64,000 bases of DNA, taken from Equus caballus (taxonomy: Eukaryota; Chordata; Mammalia; Perissodactyla; Equidae). The stretch is taken from the NCBI RefSeq assembly GCF_041296265.1, contig NC_091710.1:51155622-51219621 (forward strand), in the 5' to 3' direction. Positions 22,785 to 35,235 of this stretch are shown piece by piece. A program made the translations under genes and the position numbers. Position 1 is the first letter of the stretch, and each line of letters begins with the position of its first letter. The notes beneath the pieces are model-generated. The model was given only the letters and a program-made list of their open reading frames with translations, searched no databases and was not told the DNA's origin.

Positions 22785-24990
22785 CAGTTTTAAAGTGGGA
22801 AAGTAAAAATGTGATTTCTCCCTTCTCTTCTCAGGAGCTCTCCAAAATCAAAGCAAGAAAATAAGCTATAAAACTATAAACTTCATCATTTGCCAAATTA
22901 ATACACATTTATGACCCTAAAAAGAATATATAATAATACACTGTCATTATATTCAGAGACGTGGAGGTAGGAAAGGAAACAAGAAAAGCTGGTATGAATG
23001 AGGGCTCAGACAATGCTGCCAGAGCACAACTCTGCCGAATCATTCCTGCAGCCTAAGACACAAACCAACAATCCCTTATATGAAACGGTGGGGTCAGATG
23101 AATGAGCGGGTAGTGTGAGGTTCTTTGAACCCAGACTGGCACCACATTTCAAGAAGGAGAAAAGACATGTTGAATTAACCATCACATGGGAGTCCATATT
23201 TCTTAGAAGCAATCTGGTTATGAGGCTGCAGTTATAAATCTGGTTATGAGAATTTTGATGGCACAAAATGTATCATTCTCATTGAATAGCCATTAAAACA
23301 AAGTATTCGTTCCAACAATCTTGCATCATAGGGAGAATTCCCTATAGCCTAGAACCCAGTTTTGTCTACTCCCCTACAAAAGCTTCTCTAAAATACATAG
23401 TGCTGAAATATTTCACTTACACAAAGATGAGTCATCATCAACCAGAAACCGCACAGCATCTCTCCAAAGATATTTATAAAAAAATGACTAAGGAACAGGA
23501 AAAATAATGGGCAAAATAGAATTAGTAGAATAGAAACCCTCAGCTGACAATTTCGCTATGAAATGGATAAAAATTATGACCTACCAGAGCACTATAAGTT
23601 GCTGATAATGATGATGAAAGAATCACATTTTTTGAAACAGAGACAAAATGCAAATCATAGATGTATTAACTCAGAAAAGATATTTTGAGATCAAAAAGGA
23701 GAAGAAACCTGAATTCATAGAACCATAGTAGGAAGTGAAAGAAGAAAATAAACCATGACAAAATTGAAGGCCCATTTAGGGGCACACGAATGAGGTTGCA
23801 CATTTCTGAAAACAGAGATGGGAACAATAAGGACTGGATGAAGTGAAGTGAGTAAATGTCATAGAGATAAGTCAAAGTTGATGTGGAAGAGCGGGGGCAG
23901 AAATGATTGATGTGGTGGGCACAAAAAAGATTCAGAATTTATATGACTGGTATCTCTAAGAGGTAACTGGGAAAAATTTAAATATACAGTTTTTAAAAGA
24001 ATAGTCAAATAATAATAAGGTTCTAACCTACTAAATTAAAGTAGTAGTGTCCTAAGAAAATTTGACACATAATAATCAATAACAAACTCTATCTTAATGT
24101 TTCAATAAAATTTCTGGATTTTTAATAGAAAGAATCTTTGGAATAATAAGGAAAAACAGTCAAGTTGCCTATAATATCAGGAAGGCTCAGACATGCAAAA
24201 TAACCTTCAAAACTAGAAGACAATGAGCAATTCCAGCAAAGCCATCAAGAACGGGAGATGTGGCGCCATAATTTTTTACTCAAACAACTATCCTTCTGTT
24301 ATAAAGGCAACAGCCATTTTCAAACATGAGGGCACTTAGGGAACATGGCTCCAGTGAGGAGCTCTCCCGGGGGAACAAAAAAAGCTAGAGAACTAATTTC
24401 AGCCAATGGCAAGAAGGATGTGGTCCATGATACAAGTATTGGGAATGAATATGAAACTGATTTAAAGTAGAACTAAAGAGAGAAATGGAATGATGATGGA
24501 TACAGAACCCAACGTAAATGCTACAAATAACAAAAATGGAAAATTGCACAACTAACGAATGATGGGAAGGAAGGGGAAGAAAGGGTGGTGAAAATGTCAG
24601 TTGATACTTTTCCCCTCTGCTTTTATATTTGGAAATCAAAAAGAAATCATTTAAATACGACAAATCAATTAACACATACTTAAGTAAAAGAAAAGGGATA
24701 TTCACAACTAAAATTGGGTAATAAAGGGCAGGGGTGAGGAAGTGAAAATTGTTAATCATATCATTGCTCCTTATAGGGAACCAATAGGGGAAAAAAAAGC
24801 TAAACTACTTAAAATTATAATGGAGAAAAGATACCCTTTACGATATCAACAAGTAAAGAAAATAGAAAGACTTACTGGGTGTGTAAGAGTTGTATGAATA
24901 AAACTTTCAAAATTTAGAGAGAAAAAAATAAGATTTTAACACATGTAAAGGGGTACCACATTCAGAGATTGAGAAACCCAACATTATTTT
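22785..24990 (+). mobile_element. A-rich LINE-like sequence (possibly HAL1/L1M)
   Basis: A long A-rich plus-strand region with few open frames and phrases reminiscent of HAL1 or L1M 5' parts, for example 'tataaaactataaacttcat', 'ccaaattaatacacattta' and 'gagatcaaaaaggagaagaa'. Classified on composition and weak resemblance only. Confidence 0.35.
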
Positions 24991-25015
24991 GAAAGTCAAA
25001 TTTTCCTAAATTTAA

Positions 25016-25017
<2 letters not shown>

Positions 25018-25061
<44 letters not shown>

Positions 25062-25076
25062 CCTATCCATCTATCA
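25018..25076 (+). repeat. (TATC)n microsatellite
   Basis: About fourteen tandem 'ctat' units, degenerating at the 3' end. It lies about 270 bp before the reversed MLT1 LTR that marks the left edge of the duplicated region. Confidence 0.97.
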
Positions 25077-25344
25077 CACAAACCCAACAAAGAAAACCAA
25101 CAGGATTTTCATTAATTAGAAAAACTAATTCACCCAAAGTAAATCCAAAATCTTTACACACACACCTCTGCCTATACAGGCACTGCCCCACCAGCTGTAA
25201 CTGCATTCTCCTAGCTCCCCACCGTGGACCCTGGCACTCTCTGCATGGAATGCTCTTCCCCCAGAGATGTGCATGGTCTGCCTTCTCCCCACCCATGCCC
25301 TTTACTTTGTTTTAATGTTCTTCATGGCTCTTAACATCTTATGA

Positions 25345-25742
25345 ACTGCTTGTATTACATTTCTAAGGCTGCCATAACAAAATACCACAGACTGAGTGCC
25401 TTAAAGAACAGAAATTTATTTCTCACAATTCTGGAGAAGATCGGAATCAAAGTGTCGAAGGGTTGGTTACTCCTGAGGCCTCTCTCCTGGGCTTGCAGAC
25501 GGCCTCCCTACCCGCTGTGTCCTTACCTGGTCTTTGCTTTGTGCTCCTACGTCCCTTTGTGTGTCCCAATTCCCTCTTCTCGTAAGGACACAGTCAGATT
25601 GGATTAGGGCTCACTCTAAAGGCCTCATTTTAACTTAATCACCTCTGTGAAGACCCGATCTCAAAATACGGTCAAATTCTGAGGTACTGGGGCTTCAGGA
25701 GTCAACATTATGAATTCTGGAGGACACAATTCTGCCCCTCAG
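25345..25742 (-). mobile_element. MLT1A-like solo LTR, reversed (ERVL-MaLR fossil)
   Basis: Reverse of the MLT1A pattern: 'ctaaggctgccataacaaaa', 'accacagactgagtgcctta', 'cagaaatttatttctcacaa', 'attctggaggacacaattct'. Ancient and non-coding. A partial copy of the same insertion is present at 44.40-44.59 kb, where the duplicated P spacer restarts. Confidence 0.75.
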
Positions 25743-25769
25743 ACTGTTGCACCATTTAACTAGTTTTTT

Positions 25770-25920
25770 ATTCTTGTCACTCTCTCAGACATTGGGAAAT
25801 GAGCCCTGTGTTGCAGGGATTTCTGTCTTGTGTGTTATCTGATTTTCCCCATGCTTAGAACTGTGGTTGGAATGTAGTAGTAACCAGAAACTCAAAAACC
25901 ATTTGTGGAAGGAATATAAA
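25770..25920 (+). mobile_element. L2 LINE 3' end
   Basis: 'gagccctgtgttgcagggat', 'tttctgtcttgtgtgttatc' and 'aaccagaaactcaaaaacca' follow the L2 3' order. The paralogous copy at 44.62-44.77 kb preserves the terminal 'aactcaataaatatttgttg' better. Confidence 0.65.
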
Positions 25921-27052
25921 ATTCCTTTTTTCCTTAACTTATCCACTGGGTTATCTAACGGTTTCATTTAAGGTTAAATTATTGTTTGCATTTATTTCCC
26001 TTGTAATAAAAAATATTGTCTAGAAATTATTTTTAAAAATTTCAGACCCAAAATATTGGAATTCAAAATCATTTCCACCCCCAAACCAGCCCTCAAGGTC
26101 ACTCTCAGATCTTTTCCATGGTGTATTGAAATCTGAGCCTTTCTTTGCACCTGCTATTTCGCCTTTCCACACTGTAGGCCCAGTCTGGACAGCAGCTCAC
26201 TGACCAGGTTCCTGCTGCTCACTGTTGGAGAACCCCAACACTAACTTCCTGGGTTTCCTGCCACCAGGTTTGCCTGAATTTTCCAAGGCTGTGAGGAGCT
26301 GGGAAGATTCCATTACTGTGTATACTTGTAAGTTTACCCTTTGCTAGGCCTACTGCTACCTGTGGTTGCCAGACATCAAATTCTGATGCCAGGGCTGGTC
26401 TTCATCCTCATACCTGTAGCTGGACCCAGCAAGGTTATCAGGACAAAAACAAGCCGTCCTGACATAGTGAGCAGGCAGGATATTTCTCCTGACAATCTTT
26501 CTGCAGATTCTTGTGCCATACGCCATCATCATCACGTTCTTTCTGCAAAGTTGTCAAGCTGAGAGTCAGCCCCAGAAAGTGAAGTAGATGTATAAGAATG
26601 GCACCATAAACATTATTACTGTCCTAACAGGAGTGCTCTGAACCCCCCCTAGACAAACCCCAAGCTTTGTAATTCATTTTTCCCCTTCAAGAAATCCACC
26701 AGTGTTCACTTCTGTAAGACTTTATCCATGTGCACATGCCCAGAGTGAGTGGAAAGCACACGATATGATCTGCATTCCTGAGCTGCCTCCACCACCTCTG
26801 GGCATCCTCCCTGCCTTCTCTGGGCTAGGAACCCCTGCAGTGCACCCTGAAAGTGTGTGGGGAGCCTTTCACTTCACTTCTCTCATCCACCCTTCCTCTG
26901 AGGCTTGCCTGCATGGGGAGAAGGGGAGAAGCTCCTCCTTGCATGACATCATAGAGGGCATTTCTAGCTCCCTCTAGGGCCCCAAATTAGAATGAACTCA
27001 ATGAGTGCTTCTTGGAGAAGACGAAATTTCCCCAGAACATAGAATTCATACT

Positions 27053-27084
27053 AAAAAAAAACAAACAAACAAACAAACAAAGAA
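27053..27084 (+). repeat. (AAAC)n simple repeat
   Basis: Short run of 'aaac' units, degenerate in the paralogous block near 45.9 kb. Confidence 0.85.
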
Positions 27085-28904
27085 CAACGTTGGCTGTTAT
27101 GCTGAAGGCCAGATGGCAGAGAGGAATGAGGAGGAGGGGAGAGGAGATATTCTCTTCATCTCATCTGTTACAGACAAGGGACTTCTTACTTTCTGAAGCT
27201 GGAGGGCCCTGCCTGGAAAATGAGTCATTCTACCGTGTTGACTCTGCACTTGCTGAAAGCAGACAATGCGCTTAAATACAGAGAGAGGCAGGCACAGTGT
27301 GAACAAAATAGTTGGTTTAAATGACAATTAGGTGAGAAACAAATGGCCCTAATCCCTGGTTTATTCAGCCATGGTAATTTTGCTTCACCACGTAAATAAG
27401 CACTGCACCAAGTTTCCTGCATCTCGTGTGGCTAGACATGAAGGTGTCTCAGGTGAGTGCAGGGGGAGGTGGACGGAAGATGAAGTAGACAGAGAAAGCC
27501 AAGAGGCAGGGGGTCCTTGGGGCCAGGAGCCTCCTGAGGGGGGAGAGCACCCAGGAGGGAGACGGGAGCCTGGGCTTCCCTGGGGAGTGAGAGGCATCCA
27601 GCCCTGTGGGAATATAAGTCTGAAGGGAGCAGGAGCAGAGGGTGATGAGCTGCACAGAAGGCTCCGTCCTAAAAGGTGACATCTGTGTGCTGCTGTGCTC
27701 GCCATTTGATGGCCAGACCTTTGATACTCTCTGATCCAGCGGCTCCCCTTCAACACCTGCTGTTCTTGTTAACAAAGGCGCATGTTGCCCTCCCTGCTCC
27801 CCATCTGCTTGACTATCACCAGGGGTATCCAGCACCTCTTAGCATCCCCTGCTCTTTGGAATAGCCTGGAACACAAAGCATTTCTCCAACACCAGATCTA
27901 TTGATGTTTTAAGATATCAAGTATTCATTTTCTTTCAGGCTCATTCCCTTGCACCATGCTTTTCAGCATGGTCAAGCTCATCCACATGTTAAATTCTGAG
28001 CTCCTAGGTCAGGGAAATTCATGCCCTCTCTCCGCGCATTTCCATGTTGTGGCCCTGAAGGTAGGAGAGACTGGTTCAGACACAGAGTGAAGAGAAAAAA
28101 ATGTTTCATCATACTTTATTGTAAATGACAGCAGTTTTGAAGTCAACGGACAATTGTCAATGGTGATTTGGTAGAATAAGAAAAAAAACAAGGCAAAAGG
28201 AAAGATGTTTGATTCTAAATTCTGTTTACAAACACAATAATTCCATGATCATTTCCCATAATAGGACTAGAATTTTCTGGAAATACTCCTGCTAGAAAGA
28301 AACCTAAAAAATGGATGATCAGCGACAGGGTCACCCTGTGTTCTAGGCTGAGCAGTGAAGTGATCAAGGGGGTCCTGGTCCCAAACAGACAAATGGGCTC
28401 CCAGGCTTGTTCTGGGGCACAGGCAATGCCCAGCTCTGCTTGTTACTCCAGAGACTGGATGGTGATTTTTTAAACCATCCATTCTCTTTCCAGATTTTCC
28501 ACTAATGTGAGTAATTTGGGGCCTGAGAATGGCTCAAGAGAGGCTAGAGATAAAATTTTCTCCAATAATTGAGGACCCTGGGGGATAAACGTATGACAGA
28601 TTCCACACAAAAAGATTAAAACTGGAACAAAGATTTCCTAAATTGCCCCGCAGTCATCTCTATGGATAGAGAGAGAGAAAATGCCAGAGGGAGGCAGATT
28701 GGGAGGCAATAGTGGAACTACACATGGCAAGCTCAGGAATGTTCAGGAGGGACAGTAAGGCAGGGAGAACAGAGAGGATGTTACACCTGGTGCCCAATGG
28801 CCCCCAGGTGGAGCGAAGACTGCACAGTGAAAGCTGAAGTCATTGATGCCGGAAATTCAGTCCAAGGTCATCCAGTGCATTTGCGAATTACACGGGTGTT
28901 GCAG

Positions 28905-29150
28905 GGATGTTTTTAGCGCCTACTTTACACCAAGCACTATCCTAAGTGCTTAGCATGTATCGTTTGATATGATTGTGTGATGATGATAAAAATCAGAAAA
29001 TAACAGTAAGCATTTATGGAGTTTTTACCACGTGCTTGGCGTTGCTCTAAGTGCTTTGCATGGCTGTATCATTTTATCCTCACAACAACCCAATGAAGAT
29101 GAAGAAACTGAGGGACAGAAAAGTAACTTCCCAGATGCACACACACACAG
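28905..29150 (+). mobile_element. MIR SINE fragment(s)
   Basis: 'ccaagcactatcctaagtgc' and then 'cgttgctctaagtgctttgc', 'tcctcacaacaacccaatga' and 'gaagaaactgagggacagaa' follow the MIR order. Two partial copies seem to be adjacent. The paralogue is at 48.23-48.45 kb. Confidence 0.65.
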
Positions 29151-30267
29151 GACACAAAGGCCCAGGCAGATGGGTCCCAGCCCTCCAGGGCTCTCCTTCA
29201 GAGAGTGGGGACAGAAGATAAACAAGAAGCGGGCCAAGCTAATGGTCTTCCTGACAGATTTCTGGCATTTTCTTCTAGTTCTCTCATTCCTGACTTTTTC
29301 TTTCTTAATTATGAAAAATAAGTTGTCTTCTTTTCTTCCCTCCTTCCATTGTGTTTGTTTTGTTAATTATTCTATTGAGACATCCTTCTAGTGGCAAACA
29401 TTACATCTTTTAAACATATACTTAACTGAGCATTTCCCTTTGAATATTAAGTGTTGGTCATTATCCATGATCCCCATCTTCTCTTCTTGCTTGATCAATT
29501 TCCATGTCTTGATTAATTTCTTGGGATTTTGTATTCCAAATGGTAAAATATTTTCTTTTTATTTTCCTTCATTTAATAGGTTTTTCTTAACAACAGGCTT
29601 AAGATGTACAGTCTTATCAATCATTCACGGAAAATTAATTAAAACAGATTACAAAGAAGTTTTACTGAGTCTTTTTTATTCTGTTTCTTTAATCCTATGT
29701 CTTCTCACTTGGATCTTTTATTCATTTGTCGGAGCATTGCTTTGAGCAATATTTTTCCAAAGGATTCGCACATAGCTATTTCCTGAGTCTCGAATATCCA
29801 CAAACAGAGCATTTGTCCCTATAAGTGATATTGTATATTATCTCAGCATAGGATTCTGCATTCCAGTTATTTTCTCTCAGAAATATGAAAATGCAATCCA
29901 GTATCCAATATGGCAAGTGAGAAATCTCATACAGGTCTTATTATTGCCTTACATTAGCCTCCTTTATAGAAGTTTTACCAGCATCTCTTGATGTCTGAGA
30001 TGCCCTATAACACACACGCACACACTTTCACAGGTAAACATTCAGGCAGGTGAGAAATAGGGAAGGTTATCATGTACCTATAGGGCATCTATCATGACAT
30101 GTGAAAAGCAAACATGGACACAATGCAAACAGATGCATGACGCGAGAAGGACAGCTAGATCAAAAGGACATCAAAGTGACTCTGAGGTGCTAGGAGGACC
30201 TTAAGCCACCCCGTCCTCACCTAGTCACATATTCAGGGCAACACCTTCTTTCCTCCAATCTGTCTGC

Positions 30268-30275
30268 TTTAAATA
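30268..30275 (+). promoter_or_regulatory. TATA-like box (TTTAAATA) of alpha-defensin gene 1
   Basis: Aligns exactly with the TATAAATA of genes 2 and 3 in the conserved promoter (followed by 'cagg' and 'tgactctg'), 86 bp before the ATG. It is weaker than theirs because it reads TTTAAATA. Confidence 0.7.
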
Positions 30276-30353
30276 CAGGCTGACTCTGGGCTCCGCATTC
30301 ACTCAGGCTCCTGCTCTCCCATCTGGACCCTGTCCTCCAGGTGACTCACGGCC

Positions 30354-31142
30354 ATGAGGACCCTCGCCCTCCTCGCTGCCCTTCTTCTCTTGGCCTATCA
30401 GACCCAGGCTGTGACCCTGGGAGAGAGAGATGACCAGGTTCCTGCCCTGGACCAGACTGGGGCTGAGGTCCAGGACTTGACCATTTCCTTTGCAGGGGAT
30501 GAACGTTCCACTCGAGACGCTTCAGGTGAGAGACGAGCCAGCTTGCTGTTAGGATCTGCAGGCCCATTAGTGGGACTTTTCAGTACAAGGACACCGGGCT
30601 CAAATTGGGTGTGTGGATGAGAGAGAGTGCGGAATAGGTAACTCTGAGTTTGAGAGGTAGATTGTTGGGGGGAATATGAATTAAACAGGTACAAATATAG
30701 TAGGATGAGAGAAAAATCATGATCCTCCATGACCAACACATAGCTGGTAATATTTCTTGTGATTTATGACAAAGAGGTGAATCTGTCCACCCTAACATGA
30801 CTGATAATTGTCTACTGTGAGTAGACTTGTCACCTCTTAACATATCTCCATGAGGTGGCTCTGCTTCTTTTCTCTCCCTCCTTGCCTTGTGTCTCACCCT
30901 CCTCTTCTTTCCACAGACCGTAAGAGAAAACTAAAATGCAAGTGCAAATTAAAGTTTTCCGATTCTTGAGCATCAGTCGTGGACCTGTAACAGTACCATC
31001 ACTGGCGCCCTCTACAGGCTTTGCTGTCATCTCTGAGCTTTATGGATTGAGACCCAAACCAGTCGGGATTCCATTTGAAGACCTGAAGAGGGGTTTTCTC
31101 TTTGTACTTTTTTCCTTTTCTTATTTCTCTCTCCAAAATAAA
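30354..31142 (+). pseudogene. Alpha-defensin gene 1, enteric type, mature exon out of frame
   Basis: Exon 1 (30354-30525) is intact. It has a leader MRTLALLAALLLLAYQTQA, then an acidic pro-segment containing DLTISFAGDERS, ending TCAG|GTGAGAG in phase 1. Exon 2 begins at 30917 after CCACAG. It reads DRKRKLKCKCKLK and then stops at 30967-30969, so the predicted product is 74 residues with only the first two defensin cysteines. Downstream, an LYRLCC-encoding stretch survives in another frame (to 31036), showing that the exon once encoded a complete alpha-defensin. AATAAA is at 31137-31142. Most likely a recent pseudogene, because promoter, donor and acceptor all remain. A short Lys-rich product after the RKRK site cannot be excluded. 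Its exon 1 differs from genes 2 and 3 (for example TLGERDDQVPAL instead of SLEETADQVPAQ). Confidence 0.8.
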
Positions 31143-33290
31143 CTTCAAGCATTGAACTCAGTGGATTTGGCGTTTTTCCTCTCTTTTCGCTTTTGACTTT
31201 TCATATGGCTAGTTTGTGTGGACACTTGTATAGAGAATTCTGTCCAGAATGATCTCATTAAGTAACTGAGCTTTGTATCCCAGTGCTGCAAAATTTGAGC
31301 ATTATGAAGCAACAATAAAAGTAGAAAGAATAAAAATGACTGTTAATGACAATTTTAACTTACAAAATTCAATCCATTCAGGATGATACACAAAAGAGAG
31401 AACAAACTATGAAGTATACCGTATGTTGACTCAAAGAAACGGTGGACCCAACGGGCTATGTTCACTTGTTGCATAAATTTAAGAAGTAGAAGGATTTGAT
31501 ATATGTAATATTTTTCTTATTTTAATCTGATGTGTTAAGTACATATACATATATATATATTTCTAACAGTATCAACAAGACAGGGTGAACTAAAGCTGTA
31601 GTGAGCCACAAACAAGGACAATCTAAAAATTTACCAAAAACAGAAAATGCCAACCAACAGTAGTCGTTTCAGTTAATTGGCCTGAGAGGAGGACAGCCCA
31701 GAAGCTGGTCAGTAGAGGTGAGCATGCCCCATGACCAGTGAAATTCATGGTCTCCCTTGGGACCACAAATGGTAAATTAGTTCAATGTCCAATGAGAGAG
31801 TTGCTCTCAACTCTCTATCTCTTCAAAGATATTGAATTTAGTAATTATAATGAACACCTACTAGTTTTAATCAAATTCTACCAAGAAATACTATGTTTGT
31901 AGTAATGTTAATGAACCAACTCAATACATCAGAATCACGAGACAATTATTCACCCACTTACTGTCCTGCAAAAACTTCAAGAACAACTTATTTGTCAGAA
32001 AGAGAAGTCTCTAAACTCAAAATTTCTATAAAAGGCAGAGATTTAAGACTATCATGGCATGAAATAAGAAACCATTTCTATCACAAAGAAAAGCCTGGGC
32101 CTAATATTAAGCAGTAGCTCAGCTTTGACTCAACTCGGAAACTCACCAAGTACCATTTACTGATGGATAGTCAACAGTTTGACTCCAAGAAGTAAAACCT
32201 CATTGAGCCTCCTCCTGGGTCTGGGAAGATCACAAAAACCTTGAGCAGGAATAATATCAGGACCAAAGAGAAACAAAGGTAACTCCATGAGATTGTCACT
32301 TTTCTAACAGTTTTGGTGGAATTTATAAACAAGTTTGTGATCCTTGTCCTTGAGCATATTTATCTGTTGTTGAAGGGGTATGACGAGTCGGAATAGATCC
32401 AGGCATGCTAAGTGTATTAGCTCACTGTAGCATGGTAAAGATTATTTAAATTATCATGTTGGTATGAATGTTTCATACTCAAGAGCTGGTTTTCACAAGC
32501 TTTCATTGATTGAGCATTAAACTGAGTGCAAACATTGGTGATTCTTCTCTGTGCCCAAAAGCCCTTCCAATGTCCAAGAATCAACCAGCCCAGTGCAGGC
32601 TAGTCCTGATTCTTTTTCCCTGAGCTCCATGATCAGAGCTCTCCTCCCACCAGTAGACAAGAGGAGCTGGGATCTCTCCTTGCTTCTCCAGAGCAGGGAT
32701 CCCTTCTGCTCTGGCTATCATGGCCTAGGCCTCGGTAGTGTATCAGGTCACCTCCTCTGAAACTGGTAGACCAAAAGGAAACAATACAAAGCAGGTGGCT
32801 GTGAAGACACAGGCCTATCCCTGGTGCTGACAATGTTGGGCTGTCCTTTGGAATTGAGTTCCCAAGTGATGGGGAGAGCACATTCATGCCTCACATAGAG
32901 ATTTGAGGATGATGACACTGTCGTGATTTAGGTAAAATGAAGCAAGATCAGGGGGACCGGTAAAGTACAAATCAGCTTAAGCTGGAAAAAAAAATCAAAA
33001 GAGGAACCATTGAATCATAGCACAGCTTACAAGGGTGCACTGGGACCCTCCATCGACATATTGACCAGTTCTAATTCCCATTCGAAGGGACCCTCAGAAT
33101 TCTGTCCATTCTGAGGAGACCCAGATCAGACAGACATCAAAGCATCGCCTGGAAAGAGCAGGAGAACTTGACATGGCTCACCCACTCCACGCTGCCTCTG
33201 AGCCAGGGAATCATAGAATGCATGCTGACAGTGTCTCCAAGTGATTGATATTCGATTCTCTCATCTCCTAACAGACAAATGCAAAGACAG
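31143..33290. other. 3' flank of gene 1 (module intergenic)
   Basis: Collinear with 41194-42290 and 57603-58780 (shared 'ggttcattcataatg'/'aatccattcaggatg' and 'aaaaggcag' blocks). No gene was recognised. Contains a short (TA)n run near 31540-31562. Confidence 0.6.
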
Positions 33291-33370
33291 GAATGGACCC
33301 CTTCCGCAGCTGGAGACTCACAGGCTGCTTCGGTGCTTTAGGAGTTCTTCACCTCCAGGCACTAGAAACC

Positions 33371-34399
33371 ATGAAGACCCCTGCTGTCCTCACAGATGTC
33401 CTGCATTTAGTCCTCCAGACCCAGTGGCTGCCAGTTACAGAGAGAGCTGATGAGGCTGCAGCCCTGGAGGAAGCTGTCAGAGAACCAGGATGTTGCTGTC
33501 TCTTCTGTGGAAAATAAAATCTCAGCTCAGGAGACTTTTGGGGAGAGAGGTCAGCACCAGCGTCATAATGAGGACAAGTTTCTATTCTGGTCTCAAGATT
33601 GGTACAATCAATTTTGTCCCTGGAAGATCCTCAGTTGCTTCCCAAGGCTTCATCTTCTTCACCTGAATTGAAAAGATTTAGCCTGGATGGTCCTAAAGTG
33701 TCTTCTTTTTCCATGGGCTTTGATGTCATGACATGTGGAAAAGTCTCTGAGGCTGAACAGCACCCATGGACAACATGAAATGGATAAGCCTGGTTCTGCT
33801 CATTGATCTTTACAGAAACAGTCAGGGAGATTGCTTGGCCCAAGAGGCATAGTTTATTGACAAGTAGACTAGACCTTAATCTATTTCAGGGGATATCTGG
33901 ATGCACAGCAAAAGGTCAAATGTGTAAATATGTGAAAGTGTATGGTGGCCAGGGCAGGAGAACAAGTGTGGTCACAGCATGGAGCTCAGATAAATAAGGT
34001 TGTGAGGGCTCAGGTCCTTACTGGCAGGCACCACCCAGTCAGAACTCATGTGGTCTGATGCAATGACCATTGCTGTAGGCCTAATTAGCCCTCCTGATGT
34101 GCCTACGCTGACTCCAAATTTAACTCCTCCACTTGTCCTTTCATCCACCTCCTTGGGCAACTGGCTGATGCTCCCTCTTCCTCCAGGCCAGGTCCACATG
34201 TCTTTCTATTGCAGCACCCTGCCAGTCTCAGGAGCTCATCTCCAGAGCCTGCAATCTCAGTGGTGTTCATCACAGGTGCTGTTTTTGCTTCACTTCTTTA
34301 ATGGAGATGCACAAATTTCAAGATTCAAACTGAAGGCCTTCAGGGAAGAGTTGTTACCTTCCCTGCATCCCTCCAGCTCTTTTCTTCACCCCAAATAAA
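33371..34399 (+). pseudogene. Alpha-defensin pseudogene B1 (DEFA5-like type)
   Basis: A second, divergent defensin relic. The exon-1-like part (33371 to about 33535) starts MKTPAVLTDVLHLVLQTQ and has ADEAAA. The exon-2-like part (34187-34333, after CCTCCAG) contains a stretch with Cys, then Cys-X9-Cys-X8-Cys-Cys and the words RACNLSG and HHRCC. This spacing and the 'ARSTC' start recall the human DEFA5 mature exon (ARATCYC...). The second cysteine of the CXC motif is absent, and the two exons are not in compatible phases, so it is non-functional. AATAAA is at 34394-34399. Equivalent relics follow genes 2 and 3. Confidence 0.78.
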
Positions 34400-34600
34400 G
34401 TCTTCACCACAAGCTTCTGTCTATCCTTTTTTGATGTTTGATATGTGTATCAGTTGGGATCAATGTAAATGCCAGCAACAGATTTCTGACTACAACTCTC
34501 TTAAACAAAATACTGTCTCTAAATAATTAGGGAATTCAAAGAGTGATGATGTCCTCAGACAGAGTGGTGTGAATGCACGTGATCCTAAAGTTTGATCTGT
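34400..34600. other. 3' flank of pseudogene B1
   Basis: Carries a block ('gttgggatcaatgtaaatgc', 'cagcaacagatttctgacta') repeated at 44.18-44.24 and 60.85-60.90 kb, a good landmark for aligning the three modules. Confidence 0.7.
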
Positions 34601-34604
34601 CCAT

Positions 34605-34712
34605 CTATCTCTATATCTGTCTATCTATTAATTAGCTATTATCTATCTGTCCATTATCTATCAATCAATCTATTTATTTATCTGTCTATGTATGTATGTA
34701 TGTATGTAACCA
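34605..34712 (+). repeat. (TCTA)n/(TATG)n microsatellite
   Basis: Imperfect 'ctatctgt' and 'tatctatc' units followed by 'tatgtatgtatgtatg'. A related tract sits at the same place in the third module (60.99-61.13 kb), and a short remnant in the second (44.34-44.38 kb). Confidence 0.92.
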
Positions 34713-35127
34713 AACATCTTAGGCTCTTCTTTCATTAAATTTGACTTTATTCCAAGGAAGAAAATCCGTTTGCATTAACAACTATAATCACTGTTAGTCC
34801 TTGTTTTGTATGGACCTAACACCATCCTTCTCATGGAAACTCCACTGTCTGCATTCCCACAATGTGGGAGTGGTCCCCTGCAGGGGTACTCAATCACAGA
34901 CCTTTCTCTAAAGCCCTAGAGTCCCACTGGAACCCTTTCATTAATATGGGGGAGAGGGTGTCCCCAAAAATATGATAAGCAGACAAGAGCCTATGACAAT
35001 TATACAATGACATGTTCTGTGTTTTCATCTGGATATATAGAGGAAGAACTCTAGTGAGTAAGGTATTGTTACAAATTAAAAGGATTTGGACTCATTACAT
35101 GAACAATGCGTAACTCAAACCCTCAAA

Positions 35128-35235
35128 CCCATTAGTCTCAGGACCTCTCATATGGTCTCAAAAGGCATGCAGAATTCTGCCATGGTGACTCTGAAGCCAG
35201 CAGAAGCTCTTGTCCTCTTATTGATCAGGGATGAC
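35128..35235 (-). mobile_element. MLT1-group LTR remnant (ERVL-MaLR fossil)
   Basis: Short piece ('attagtctcaggacctctca', 'tctgccatggtgactctgaa') of the element that is longer in the other Q copies (51.59-51.91 and 62.28-62.60 kb). Identified by homology to those. Confidence 0.45.

Larger units (their letters stand above)
25590..30320 (+). repeat. Spacer block P, first copy
   Basis: Collinear with 44440-49612. Shared order: the end of an MLT1 LTR, an L2 3' end, the 'gacaacctg'/'ctggacagcagctca' region, the 'ggagggccctgc' region, 'gggggagagcacccaggagg', a MIR, and finally the alpha-defensin promoter. Both copies end at a defensin promoter. The offset is about 18.85 kb at the left end and 19.3 kb at the right end. 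Confidence 0.88.

Noticed and set aside
25018-25076. Possible CRISPR-like or regulatory array
   Set aside because: Simple tetranucleotide microsatellite with no spacers. This is vertebrate DNA.
27371-27860. Several overlapping 100-128 codon frames in GC-richer DNA
   Set aside because: Open on both strands at once and not preserved in the paralogous block at 46.7-47.1 kb, so not under coding constraint.
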